Assembly: GCA_900314935.1 (NCBI GenBank)
Contig: OMXE01000029.1
Location: 1 to 45,839, forward strand
From: an uncultured Prevotella sp.
GTDB taxonomy: Bacteria; Bacteroidota; Bacteroidia; Bacteroidales; Bacteroidaceae
Reading direction: 5' to 3'
DNA length: 45,839 nt
In this document: one piece after another, positions 38,514 through 45,839 of the stretch
Layout: every line of letters begins with the position of its first letter
Numbering within the stretch: position 1 is the first letter of the stretch
The notes under the pieces: generated by a model
Database searches by the model: none
Seen by the model: the letters and a program-made list of their open reading frames with translations, nothing else
Told to the model about the DNA's origin: nothing
Made by a program: the position numbers and the translations under genes

Positions 38514-38612
38514 TCACTTAATCACGACCTTCCCGTTTTGTATATACACTCCCCTCTTTGGCGTACCCTGCACTCTGCGACCGATGAGGTCGTATGAATG
38601 TTCATGAGCATA
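38514..38612 (-). pseudogene. in-frame C-terminal tail behind an amber stop
   Basis: After the TAG of the 38613-40289 gene the same frame stays open for 32 codons to a TGA. It encodes a tail, SYDLIGRRVQGTPKRGVYIQ followed by NGKVVIK, of the same type as the end of the BspA-like protein at 863. It is either a relic of an older C-terminus or an alternative tail reached by stop-codon readthrough. Confidence 0.65.
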
Positions 38613-40289
38613 CTATTTGATAATTTTTGTGGAATATGACTTCTTCCCATTACTGAAGACAACGACATAAAAACCCTTTTGCAGATCTGAAATATCTATG
38701 CTTCCACTCGTTTGACAAGAACCTATTGTTTTTACAGCTTCGGGATACAACACATTTTTAATAGTGCACGTTATATCTTTGGCTGAATCTTTATCATTTA
38801 TGTCATATTCGATAAAGTTCCTCCTCAATGTTACTGACATAACCAATTCGCCCGCATCATAGTCAGACAAATCCACAACCAAGGGATTCCCAATTGTAGA
38901 GCCGTTTGAATTTATGTAATGAAGCGTAAAGGTTGAGGAATAATCCCTGTTCATGATGGCAGTGAAAACACCGTCCTCTGGCGATACGTAATAATACGTT
39001 GGATAGGGGTAATCATCGTCAAGCTGCTCAACCAGAATGTTCGAACATCCCTCAATGTTGGTGAACCCTATTTCAACCTCCATGTATTCATCGTTGTCTC
39101 TCATAATTCTATTGTGGAGAGTTGTATTCAACCCATACAGATCGTATGGTGTGGCAGAAATGAATACGGGAGTTGACTTCTGGGGCAGGTATTCATACAG
39201 CGAATACCTCACAATACTGTTCATTCCGCTCTGTGTCACAGTCTTTATTATCAAGTGTCCGTCAACTTGCCTTGCATTTATTACGCTGTCGTTCTCGATA
39301 ATGCTGCTGTAGCTCGTGAATTTTCTCCATGTACCGTCATTCAGCATCACAAAGTTACCAAACCCGCCATAAGTTTCCTTAAACTGTGCCAGATATTGTG
39401 CAATTCCGTTTTCAACTCTGTTTCCCGCCATGTCAGAAGTAGCAGATAGCAAATTATTCCTCCCCTGATAGGATATGACGGGATATGTGCAAGATGTGGT
39501 GTCGCTTATGACACTTCCAGAAGAACCGACAGCAATGAAGCTTATGAACCACTTTGGTTCAAGTCTGTCGTACATACCGCTACCGAGATATCTCACCACA
39601 GTGTTTTTGTCCAGCTGTGACTGAATTACGATGTCTTCGGGATCCGTTATGTCCCTGTTTACCCCTTGTCTCTCCTCCACTGAATCTCCAATGCTTCTCG
39701 ACTGAAATAAATAGTCTGTTGATGATAAAGAAACAGCTTTGTAGAAAGCCTGTAGAGCGACAGTTACGAAATCGTACTTACCGCTGCTCGTGTTTCCAGA
39801 TATACTGTAGTCAAACACATTCCTGTTGGTGAATGTGATAATGACATCTGGACTGTCCCTGAAATAGTCAAAGGTATAGTTGCAGTCTGGAATCTCCGAA
39901 AGAGGGTACATATACCACTTTTTGAGATAGAGTTTGCCATAACTGTAAGAGCTGTCATTCCCATCAATGGTTTCCACCCGTGCAAGGGCAGTACTGCTGG
40001 CTATAGTCCCCATTCGGACAGCAATCTTCAGTGGGTAGCATGTCGGCATCTGCTCTTCCCACAAGTGACAAGCCTTGGCCACTGCATTTTGGAGCTTTGT
40101 GTTCCTCAACACATTGCCTCCTTCGAAGGAAACATTTATTATGGAGCCTCCGTAGATTCTCCTTGTCTGAGGCTGTGAGAACAATACAGGATTGCTCGTA
40201 CCGGTTTCATATATGTATGAAACTGAGTTCTGTGAATATACCATGAGCATGTACATGGCCATAAGCATAATTAATGTCGTTCTTTTCAT
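38613..40289 (-). CDS. secreted zincin-fold protein with lost active site and type IX tail
   Basis: A 558-aa exported protein. The signal peptide (MKRTTLIMLMAMYMLMVYSQ) is followed by a zincin-like domain: VSFEGGNVLRNTKLQNAVAK and ACHLWEEQMPTCYPLKIAV, then PDVIITF and SGNTSSGKYDFVTVALQAFY. In active Bacteroidota relatives the last block reads VALHEFGHALG; here HExxH is replaced by QAFYK (plus-strand 39738-39752), so no zinc peptidase activity is expected. The C-terminus (SIDISDLQKGFYVVVFSNGK ... KIIK) is a type A sorting domain for the type IX secretion system. It overlaps the previous gene's stop by 3 bp. Binding, decoy or regulatory roles are possible. Confidence 0.82.
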   Translation of the reverse strand: MKRTTLIMLMAMYMLMVYSQNSVSYIYETGTSNPVLFSQPQTRRIYGGSIINVSFEGGNVLRNTKLQNAVAKACHLWEEQMPTCYPLKIAVRMGTIASSTALARVETIDGNDSSYSYGKLYLKKWYMYPLSEIPDCNYTFDYFRDSPDVIITFTNRNVFDYSISGNTSSGKYDFVTVALQAFYKAVSLSSTDYLFQSRSIGDSVEERQGVNRDITDPEDIVIQSQLDKNTVVRYLGSGMYDRLEPKWFISFIAVGSSGSVISDTTSCTYPVISYQGRNNLLSATSDMAGNRVENGIAQYLAQFKETYGGFGNFVMLNDGTWRKFTSYSSIIENDSVINARQVDGHLIIKTVTQSGMNSIVRYSLYEYLPQKSTPVFISATPYDLYGLNTTLHNRIMRDNDEYMEVEIGFTNIEGCSNILVEQLDDDYPYPTYYYVSPEDGVFTAIMNRDYSSTFTLHYINSNGSTIGNPLVVDLSDYDAGELVMSVTLRRNFIEYDINDKDSAKDITCTIKNVLYPEAVKTIGSCQTSGSIDISDLQKGFYVVVFSNGKKSYSTKIIK

Positions 40290-41269
40290 CTTACTACGTA
40301 TTTTAGTGTTTGACTCTTTTTGTTATGAAGTTTTACCTGAAGGAGATAAACTCCTTTTCCTGGGATTTGCGGAATTGAGGAGTTCTTTCTTCCTTGATAG
40401 ACAACTGCCCCTTTGGCATTCAGTACCTGCACAAAGTCAGGAGCGGAACCGTCTGATGTGACTATCCTACCTCCCTCAATCCTAATCCTCTCGTCAAAGG
40501 AGAAAGGTATGTCCATTCCAGTCAGGCAGTCCTTCATGTTCAGCGTGTCGGAGTTCATCTGCCCGTAGCCGTTAGTCGCGGATATGTAGAATGATTCCGT
40601 GTCGAACAATTCAACTTGAGTGTCTATCAAACCGTCTGTGACATCTAACAGCCAGCGGCTGTATCCGTAACAGACACTATCCTGGGAGAAAAGTACCGCA
40701 TGATTGCCACACCTTTCCGCTAGAGCCCTGACAGTAACCCAGTAGGGTTTCTCCCCCTCAATTGAATAGGGTATTAGTTCTGTGTGAATGGAGTCTATGA
40801 CAACTTCCTGTATCAATGGCTTCTTGGGTATCAGTTCAAGCCTGACAGGCATATCCTGTGCCTGGACGAGCTTTCCGTCGCGAATGATTTCGCATTTTAC
40901 CAACATCTCATTATATGCAAGACCGTCTGGGTCGTGTATCAGTGAAGAACGGGAAAGGTCAACTCCCTCAAACAGTTCTGGAACTATAGTGGCAGACAAT
41001 GCCTTGCTGGCTTCCGTCCTTTTCCACCATTTTTCGTTGCCATCGCTGTCAATGAGGTATATAGTCAGTGAGAAGGTGCATTCTTGCAAAGGAGAGGATG
41101 TATCATCTGCGGAGACTGGATAGATGGAGAACTGATCCCCGTCACGCAGGACAACATTACAGCTAGACGGGGATCCGTTCACCTGCATAATGAAACGTAT
41201 ATCACCGGTTGCGTGAATGAAAGCCACGCATACTAGGCTAATGAAAGTCACGCAGAATAATCTTTTCAT
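40286..41269 (-). CDS. secreted beta-rich protein with type IX sorting tail
   Basis: A 327-aa exported protein; signal peptide MKRLFCVTFISLVCVAFIHA. The mature part looks like two or three Ig-like beta domains (CTFSLTIYLIDSDGNEKWW; YWVTVRALAERCGNHAVLF). It ends with VQVLNAKGAVVYQGRKNS ... KGVYLLQVKLHNKKSQTLKY, a type A C-terminal sorting domain. Its start region overlaps the end of the upstream zincin gene by 32 nt, and its stop overlaps the next start. It could be a partner or binding subunit for the two zincin-like proteins. ATG 41269 is chosen at the signal peptide. Confidence 0.78.
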   Translation of the reverse strand: MKRLFCVTFISLVCVAFIHATGDIRFIMQVNGSPSSCNVVLRDGDQFSIYPVSADDTSSPLQECTFSLTIYLIDSDGNEKWWKRTEASKALSATIVPELFEGVDLSRSSLIHDPDGLAYNEMLVKCEIIRDGKLVQAQDMPVRLELIPKKPLIQEVVIDSIHTELIPYSIEGEKPYWVTVRALAERCGNHAVLFSQDSVCYGYSRWLLDVTDGLIDTQVELFDTESFYISATNGYGQMNSDTLNMKDCLTGMDIPFSFDERIRIEGGRIVTSDGSAPDFVQVLNAKGAVVYQGRKNSSIPQIPGKGVYLLQVKLHNKKSQTLKYVVR

Positions 41270-42871
41270 GATATCTATTATTGTCTTTACCCTTTTTGAT
41301 AATAGGATAGCCGTTGCAACGAGATGAACCATGACGGATTGTCGCTCTTCCCTCGCTTTCGACCGTTGTCGGTAAACCTTGTTGTATTGTACTCCCTTGC
41401 AAATCTATAGGTATATACCTGAAAGCTGTTCCGTATGAGTTCTCCATCGTTAAGTCCAAATAGGTATCTCCAACCAGAGGGATTCCTGTCACATGGATAT
41501 ACGACGGGGTGCTGACAGGCATTAAGTAGCTTTGCGACATCATGAAGTCGTTGCTAACATATAATCGTATCAAGGTGGAGCCGTACTGACTTATGATGAA
41601 ATCCATCTCATAAGTGTTGTTCGTTGAATTGTATGTCACATTACTAATTTCGTATGAATTGAGCCAGGGGGCAAGATCAAGGAACAATGGAAGGGAGTGC
41701 GTACTGGTACCCTCATTGTCAGTAAGGGTACATCTAATCCTTGCCTGGACACAGTTGAACTCATCCACATAAGAACTGGAAGCACTATAGTTTACAGGGC
41801 TGAATGTTTGTCCGTAGCCTGCTTCTACGTCTTGATACTGGTGCGTGCTGTTGTTATAAAGCTGTAACACCCAACTGTTTACAGTTGCTCCTTCAGGAAG
41901 TATTCCAAAGGTATGGTTTGGATAATAACTGCCGTATCCGTCTGTGTCCAAGTTTGCCCCGTTTACTATACGTGTCCTGTCATCGATTATCGTCCATCCG
42001 ATTGCACCCAAGACTTCTATGACTTTTGAATCAATATTCAACAGGTTTCCTACATTTATATATGGATATTCCATAATGGTTTCCTCGCCTGAAGAGAAAT
42101 AGTTTGCAGTTCTATATGTAACATATCCTTGCTGGGAGCTGAAGAGAGGATACTTGTGACTTCCTACTTTAAGATATATATCGTTCGACAGGAAGTTGCC
42201 CAGATTGGTATTAAGCGCAAGAGCGTTCTCATCTTCATCGACAATCATCATGTCAAAAGAGGAAGGGAACCTTCCTGTAAATGTGAGATTGTTTCCACGG
42301 TAGCCTAATGAGGAGCCGAATCCTAACAGATGGGCAATATGGCGCAGCATGGCCGTTGTAAACTTGTCAAAACCATACGGACTATCGTATCCCCAAGAGG
42401 AATCCCAGTCGATGTTTGCATTTACAGTAATAGTGCCAGCAAACAGATTCCCTGCCAAAGGTATCTGGCTCATTAAACTGTGTGGTATGCAGGTCCTGTT
42501 TATCCTATCTTGGTTATATAACACAACTGTTTCCATTTCATCCTGATCATCCATGTCATCATCAAATAGGAGATCAAACACAATAGGATTTGTTATGCTG
42601 ATGTATTTTCCCATAGGCACATTGCCTCATACACACAGCGTATGATACCTTCTGTAAGGTAATAGTCATCATATATCAGTGCGATGAATTTCCCTTGCCT
42701 AGATTTGAGTGAGTCAACTGGTGTTCCTGTACTTTGAGCATTCGGATTCAATGCGGTAGGCATGTTTGCGCGAGCGGATTCAACAAAAGTCACGGTAAAG
42801 GTGGAGTCCACATTTTGAGCATAACAATTAAATGTTGCAATGAATATCAATAAAGAAATAATCCGTTTCAT
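41238..42871 (-). pseudogene. second zincin-fold paralogue, split by a one-base frameshift
   Basis: Two overlapping frames make one protein of about 545 aa, like the 558-aa paralogue downstream. The first (42593-42871, 92 aa) has the signal peptide MKRIISLLIFIATFNCYAQ and runs through VYEAMCLWE. The second (from 42620) continues KYISITNPIVFDLLFDD. The join is at a run of four A (plus-strand T, 42606-42609); one more A would restore the frame. The zincin motif reads LRHIAHLLGFGSS where relatives have LHEIAHLLGFGSS, so the first His and the catalytic Glu are gone (42330-42344). There is no type IX tail. It may be a recent pseudogene, a phase-variable gene or a sequencing indel. Confidence 0.75.
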
Positions 42872-42919
42872 ATAACGTCAATAATTATTTACTAGTCTCC
42901 TTTCATTTGGCCTAATTGT

Positions 42920-43288
42920 TTACAGATAGATGAACCCATAGAAACAGATGTTACCTTGAATAATCTGAATCTCGTATTCACCTGAAAGGGATGAGGGTAA
43001 AACCAAGCTGGTTGTGCCTGTGGCAATAACAGTGGAATAAACAACATTGTCATTTTCATCCAATAAACGCAAAGTGCAACCGTCGCAAGGAGTAATAAAG
43101 AACAAGGTGTAGCCTTCAAGGCCGATCTCGGGAATAGTGATAGGGGATTTAGTCTGACCAGTATCACCATATTCTGGATCAATATACTGTAAATCTACAC
43201 CATCAGGAATGGCATAAACACTCATACAGGTGAATGGCATCATTACCATCACCATCAATAAAACAGTTAATAGTCTTTTCTTTGTCAT
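42920..43288 (-). CDS. DUF3244 secreted protein
   Basis: A 122-aa exported protein with signal peptide MTKKRLLTVLLMVMVMMPFT...YA. The mature domain has the DUF3244 pattern: IPEIGLEGYTLFFITPCDGC, then LRLLDENDNVVYSTVIATG, and GEYEIQIIQGNICFYGFIYL. The family is an Ig-like beta-sandwich found in many short Bacteroidota secreted proteins, of unknown function. It is the first gene of the secreted operon running 43288 to 38613 and has a consensus promoter. Confidence 0.85.
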   Translation of the reverse strand: MTKKRLLTVLLMVMVMMPFTCMSVYAIPDGVDLQYIDPEYGDTGQTKSPITIPEIGLEGYTLFFITPCDGCTLRLLDENDNVVYSTVIATGTTSLVLPSSLSGEYEIQIIQGNICFYGFIYL

Positions 43289-43312
43289 AGTTTTACTTTT
43301 TTGTTATTGCTG

Positions 43313-43344
43313 CAAAACTATAACAATCTAATCTTTTCTGCAAA
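43313..43344 (-). promoter_or_regulatory. promoter of the DUF3244-zincin operon
   Basis: Minus strand: TTTG (43341-43344), a 20-bp spacer, TAGTTTTG (43313-43320). The leader to the ATG at 43288 is about 18 nt. Confidence 0.8.
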
Positions 43345-43357
43345 TGTTTTGAAACCT

Positions 43358-43474
43358 AAAAGTACATCAGAGTACACATTGAAGTGTTGTCAATTGTTAA
43401 ACAATGACGTAAAGCACCGATTCCATCGGTGTTTTGTAAACAAGCAAGAAAAAGTACACTAAAGTACACATTGA
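43358..43474 (-). promoter_or_regulatory. two 25-bp repeats with AGTACA half-sites upstream of the operon promoter
   Basis: Copies at 43358-43382 and 43450-43474 match at 22 of 25 positions. Each holds two AGTACA words 10 bp apart, one helical turn, followed by CATTGA. The first lies 13 bp upstream of the -33 box, the second 92 bp further. They sit between the operon and the TPR-HTH regulator gene, a likely activator site pair. Confidence 0.7.
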
Positions 43475-43485
43475 CCCTTTGTGAA

Positions 43486-45267
43486 CTAGTCATGAACCTT
43501 TAAACCATATACATTGTACCGTACTGACAAGTTCCTGCTGAGTGTGCGGGAGGATGGTTCATTGAAGAGGGCGTTGTTGAGGGAGGACCTGATGTTGGAT
43601 ATTCGTTGCTTCGTGGTTTCCAGCACATTTGCCTGTTCGTTGTTACCGAACCCTAAGACGGTCAGGATGCATACACGGATACACTGTGGGGTGTTGCAAT
43701 GCTGACACAGGTCGCGGAACAGGACTGGATAGCTGCGGGCAAACGTATCAGCCAGTTCCTTCCAGTCCTCTTCCGTTGCCTTCAATAATGGCCGACTGGC
43801 TATTTCATGGAATCGTTTGACGATACGTTCTTCGGCAAGCGTGGCAGAAACGGCCAGATACTTAGAGATGGGCTCTTTCCGCTGCAGCTCTTCAATTCGT
43901 TCCTGCAACACCACGTTTTCATCCAAAAGCCTTTTCCTTTCACTCTCGTTTTCATGCTGGACGGCTTCCAGCAGCTGCAACTCATACAAATTCTCCTCAT
44001 ATTCGAATGAAGCGTTGGCATAGTCCGTCTTTAGACGCATGATCTCCTGCTGATATCTCCTGCGGAAATACTTCCAGATAAGGAAAGCTGTCACGAAAGA
44101 CAGAACAGCAATAATAGCCATGATAATGAAGCCAAACTGTATCTTGTATGCCTTTACCTCATTCCTATGTGCCTCCTTTTGCAGACGGCTGTAATTGTAG
44201 GTTGCGGCCATCTGGGCCACCATGTCTCGATCTTTGAGGGCGATGGAGGAGTCGTTGGCCATGCAATACAAACGTGCATATTTGGCAATGGAATCTGCCT
44301 GATGACGCTTGGTAAATACACTCAGTAGCCCTCTGTACATGGGATCTTGAGCAATATAGGGCATCCTTGGGTGATATATTTTACGATAAAAGAATTCTGC
44401 CGAGTCGAGATTGTTGATGCCCTTATAATAATTGCCTTTATAATAATAGTATTGATGTTGTGAGGGTGGGAGTTCGTGGTGTTCGTCAAACAACTCAGAT
44501 TCTGATTCAAACTGATCCATTAATGCCTTGGCCTCAGCCAAACGTTGAGGAGGTTCGGTATAAAGGTACATTAGTGTTTTTGAATACCGCAATGCTTGTT
44601 GCGTATCTCCACTCTTTTGAAATTGCCCGATTGCAGACTTTAGGATAATCTCAGCACTGTCATTCTTGTTCAACAAGATATAGGCACCAGCGGATAAGGC
44701 TTGATTATAAATGCCCAACTTAGGTCGGTTGGCACGGTAGGCATAGTAGGTCGCTTTCTTCCGTGACTCTATTTCGTTCGACAAAAGAAGTTGATAATGA
44801 AATACGTCTGCCATTTGGGCATAGACACAGAGCATGGTGAAGAAATTGAAATCGGCAACAGTAGTATCAGCCGCACTGATGGCATCCTGATAACTGCTGA
44901 TGGCCTGCGGGGCGTCACCCATGTCAGTGTAGGCACGCCCCAAAAGGTAATGGGCGAGTACGCGCTCGTTAACGGTGCCGTGGCGGTCGAAGTAGCTAAC
45001 AAGCACCTGGCAAAGGGAATCGGAAGTGAACTTATCGCTGGTCTTGTTCACGGCGTTCTGCCGATGCAGCTGATACTGCATGCGGAAGTGGCGGGTGAAC
45101 TCACTCTCGTGCTGTCCAAGACTGTCGAGGATCAGCAGGGCAGAATCGGGATGTTCGTCCATGACCGTTTCTGCCCGCAACAGGGCATCTTTATACTCCT
45201 TCCTAGTTCCGCAAGAAACAAGGAGGAAAAGGATTAAAGCGAAGAAAGCAATTCTTTTCATCTCCAT
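43486..45267 (-). CDS. membrane-spanning TPR-HTH regulator
   Basis: 593 aa (or 591 from the second ATG at 45261). N-terminal signal with lipobox-like LLVSCG; TPR-type helical repeats (about residues 30-370; DSALLILDSLGQ, LAHYLLGRAYTDMGDAPQAI); one transmembrane helix FGFIIMAIIAVLSFVTAFLI (about 375-395); a basic stretch KYFRRRYQQE; a coiled coil (about 400-480); and a C-terminal helical domain ending VCILTVLGFGNNEQANVL and RISNIRSSLNNALF, which looks like the HTH used by Bacteroidota one-component TPR regulators. The topology suggests periplasmic sensing and cytoplasmic DNA binding. It lies just upstream of the secreted operon and in the same direction. The ligand is unknown. Confidence 0.82.
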   Translation of the reverse strand: MEMKRIAFFALILFLLVSCGTRKEYKDALLRAETVMDEHPDSALLILDSLGQHESEFTRHFRMQYQLHRQNAVNKTSDKFTSDSLCQVLVSYFDRHGTVNERVLAHYLLGRAYTDMGDAPQAISSYQDAISAADTTVADFNFFTMLCVYAQMADVFHYQLLLSNEIESRKKATYYAYRANRPKLGIYNQALSAGAYILLNKNDSAEIILKSAIGQFQKSGDTQQALRYSKTLMYLYTEPPQRLAEAKALMDQFESESELFDEHHELPPSQHQYYYYKGNYYKGINNLDSAEFFYRKIYHPRMPYIAQDPMYRGLLSVFTKRHQADSIAKYARLYCMANDSSIALKDRDMVAQMAATYNYSRLQKEAHRNEVKAYKIQFGFIIMAIIAVLSFVTAFLIWKYFRRRYQQEIMRLKTDYANASFEYEENLYELQLLEAVQHENESERKRLLDENVVLQERIEELQRKEPISKYLAVSATLAEERIVKRFHEIASRPLLKATEEDWKELADTFARSYPVLFRDLCQHCNTPQCIRVCILTVLGFGNNEQANVLETTKQRISNIRSSLNNALFNEPSSRTLSRNLSVRYNVYGLKVHD

Positions 45268-45310
45268 TCTTTTTGTCTGTGAATGTAAAGATATACAATT
45301 CTCCGTGATC

Positions 45311-45838
45311 TCATTCCTTTTTCCTGAGTCGCTCAATTCGTGAACGTATCTCGGGTGTCAGGTCTGGAACAAGTGCCTCCTTTGCCAATCGGTCGATGTC
45401 ATCGTAAGTATAGTCACCTTTCTGTTTCTTCTCATCCTTGTATTCCTCTTTCGTCAGATATTCCGCCTCCACGGGATATAATTCCCTTATGTAACACCCT
45501 TTCTGCTCACCGTCATCACCGTAAATAACAAAGTCGAAACTCTCGTTATATGCAATAAGAGATGAGATGGGAACCTTGGAATACGGAGTCATCCGAAAGA
45601 CATTCTTTATATGGTCCTTGCCCTTCCTAAGCTTCATGCTGATCTTCCGACCTTGACTGTCATACGCATTTCGCACCTTCCCCGATTGAGCCATTCCATC
45701 CACGTAATCGACATAGATGAGAGATGACAGGCTATCCCGTACTATGGTTGCCTCCCAGACAAGAGAGTCCTTCTTCTTCCGGTACGCGGTTGTCACATTC
45801 CCCTCCTCTGTAGTAACGTACATCTCTTTGTTCTTTAC
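45311..45838 (-). CDS. hypothetical protein, N-terminus beyond the window
   Basis: At least 175 aa, open to the window edge; the first ATG (45823) is probably internal because the frame continues beyond it. The visible part is mostly beta-like and charged (VTTAYRKKKDSLVWEATIV, SFDFVIYGDDGEQKGCY), followed by a helical, acidic and basic C-terminus (YLTKEEYKDEKKQKGDYTYD; RSRIERLRKKE). I do not recognise a family. It ends 43 bp before the TPR-HTH regulator starts, in the same direction, so they may share a transcript. Confidence 0.65.
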   Translation of the reverse strand, partial: VKNKEMYVTTEEGNVTTAYRKKKDSLVWEATIVRDSLSSLIYVDYVDGMAQSGKVRNAYDSQGRKISMKLRKGKDHIKNVFRMTPYSKVPISSLIAYNESFDFVIYGDDGEQKGCYIRELYPVEAEYLTKEEYKDEKKQKGDYTYDDIDRLAKEALVPDLTPEIRSRIERLRKKE

Positions 45839-45839
45839 G

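Noticed and set aside
42593..42620. Programmed -1 ribosomal frameshift in the zincin gene
   Set aside because: GGGAAAA is present, but the codons fall as TGG-GAA-AAT, not in the X-XXY-YYZ phase; an indel or slippage-prone run explains it better.

Overview
The window comes from a Bacteroidota genome, most likely a gut or rumen Prevotella-type species (Prevotella/Segatella/Xylanibacter). Three things point there. Promoters have the Bacteroidota form TTTG-N19-21-TAnnTTTG. The gene set includes a smalltalk protein, a BspA-type leucine-rich-repeat protein, DUF3244, GH127 and type IX secretion tails. Housekeeping genes are of Bacteroidota type. No rRNA, tRNA, transposase or CRISPR array was found.

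Layout. 1-3.5 kb: the 3' end of an HU-family gene, a smalltalk micro-protein, and a four-module BspA surface protein on the minus strand. 3.8-11.2 kb: mostly plus-strand housekeeping genes (lipoprotein, murB, an MBL-fold hydrolase, a SPOR lipoprotein, ruvX, def, a large TPR protein), with a minus-strand membrane trio (YtxH, holin-like, 84-aa protein) in the middle. 11.3-14.7 kb: the conserved thrS-infC-rpmI-rplT block closed by a strong terminator. 14.8-18.7 kb: a minus-strand operon of an M15 peptidase, an unusual sigma factor without domain 3, and mutS2. 19-21.2 kb: a secreted protein of unknown family paired with a GH43 enzyme. 21.5-26.3 kb: a metal-exporting P1B ATPase and the anaerobic ribonucleotide reductase pair nrdD-nrdG. 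26.6-35.1 kb: an Lrp-type regulator, a GH31 glycosidase, a small secreted protein, a two-domain esterase, and a GH127 enzyme with a flavodoxin-like lipoprotein. Together with GH43 these genes suggest trimming of arabinose, acetyl and alpha-linked side chains from plant hemicellulose.

35.1-45.8 kb is visibly more AT-rich and accessory. It holds a RloA/RloB-like (AbiL-like) ATPase/effector pair behind a cluster of eight copies of an 11-bp site. Next comes a secreted-protein operon: a DUF3244 protein, two paralogous zincin-fold proteins with destroyed HExxH motifs (one also frameshifted), and a protein with a type IX tail. A membrane-spanning TPR-HTH regulator lies upstream of that operon, and paired 25-bp repeats sit between the regulator and the operon promoter.

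The strongest undescribed signals are small repeated structures across the window. (1) Four copies of a 46-50 bp element have constant flanks, but the central hairpin changes sequence while keeping its pairing, a 5' bulge and an AA tip. (2) About ten tandem arrays with a 7-bp period and unrelated unit sequences sit on stop and start codons or run in frame through proteins. (3) A G-rich palindromic element is found both between genes and in frame inside two enzymes. (4) Three arrays with a 22-bp period have different cores. (5) Several promoters share a conserved spacer (consensus CTCGCTTATTCG). (6) An in-frame second C-terminal tail lies behind an amber codon.
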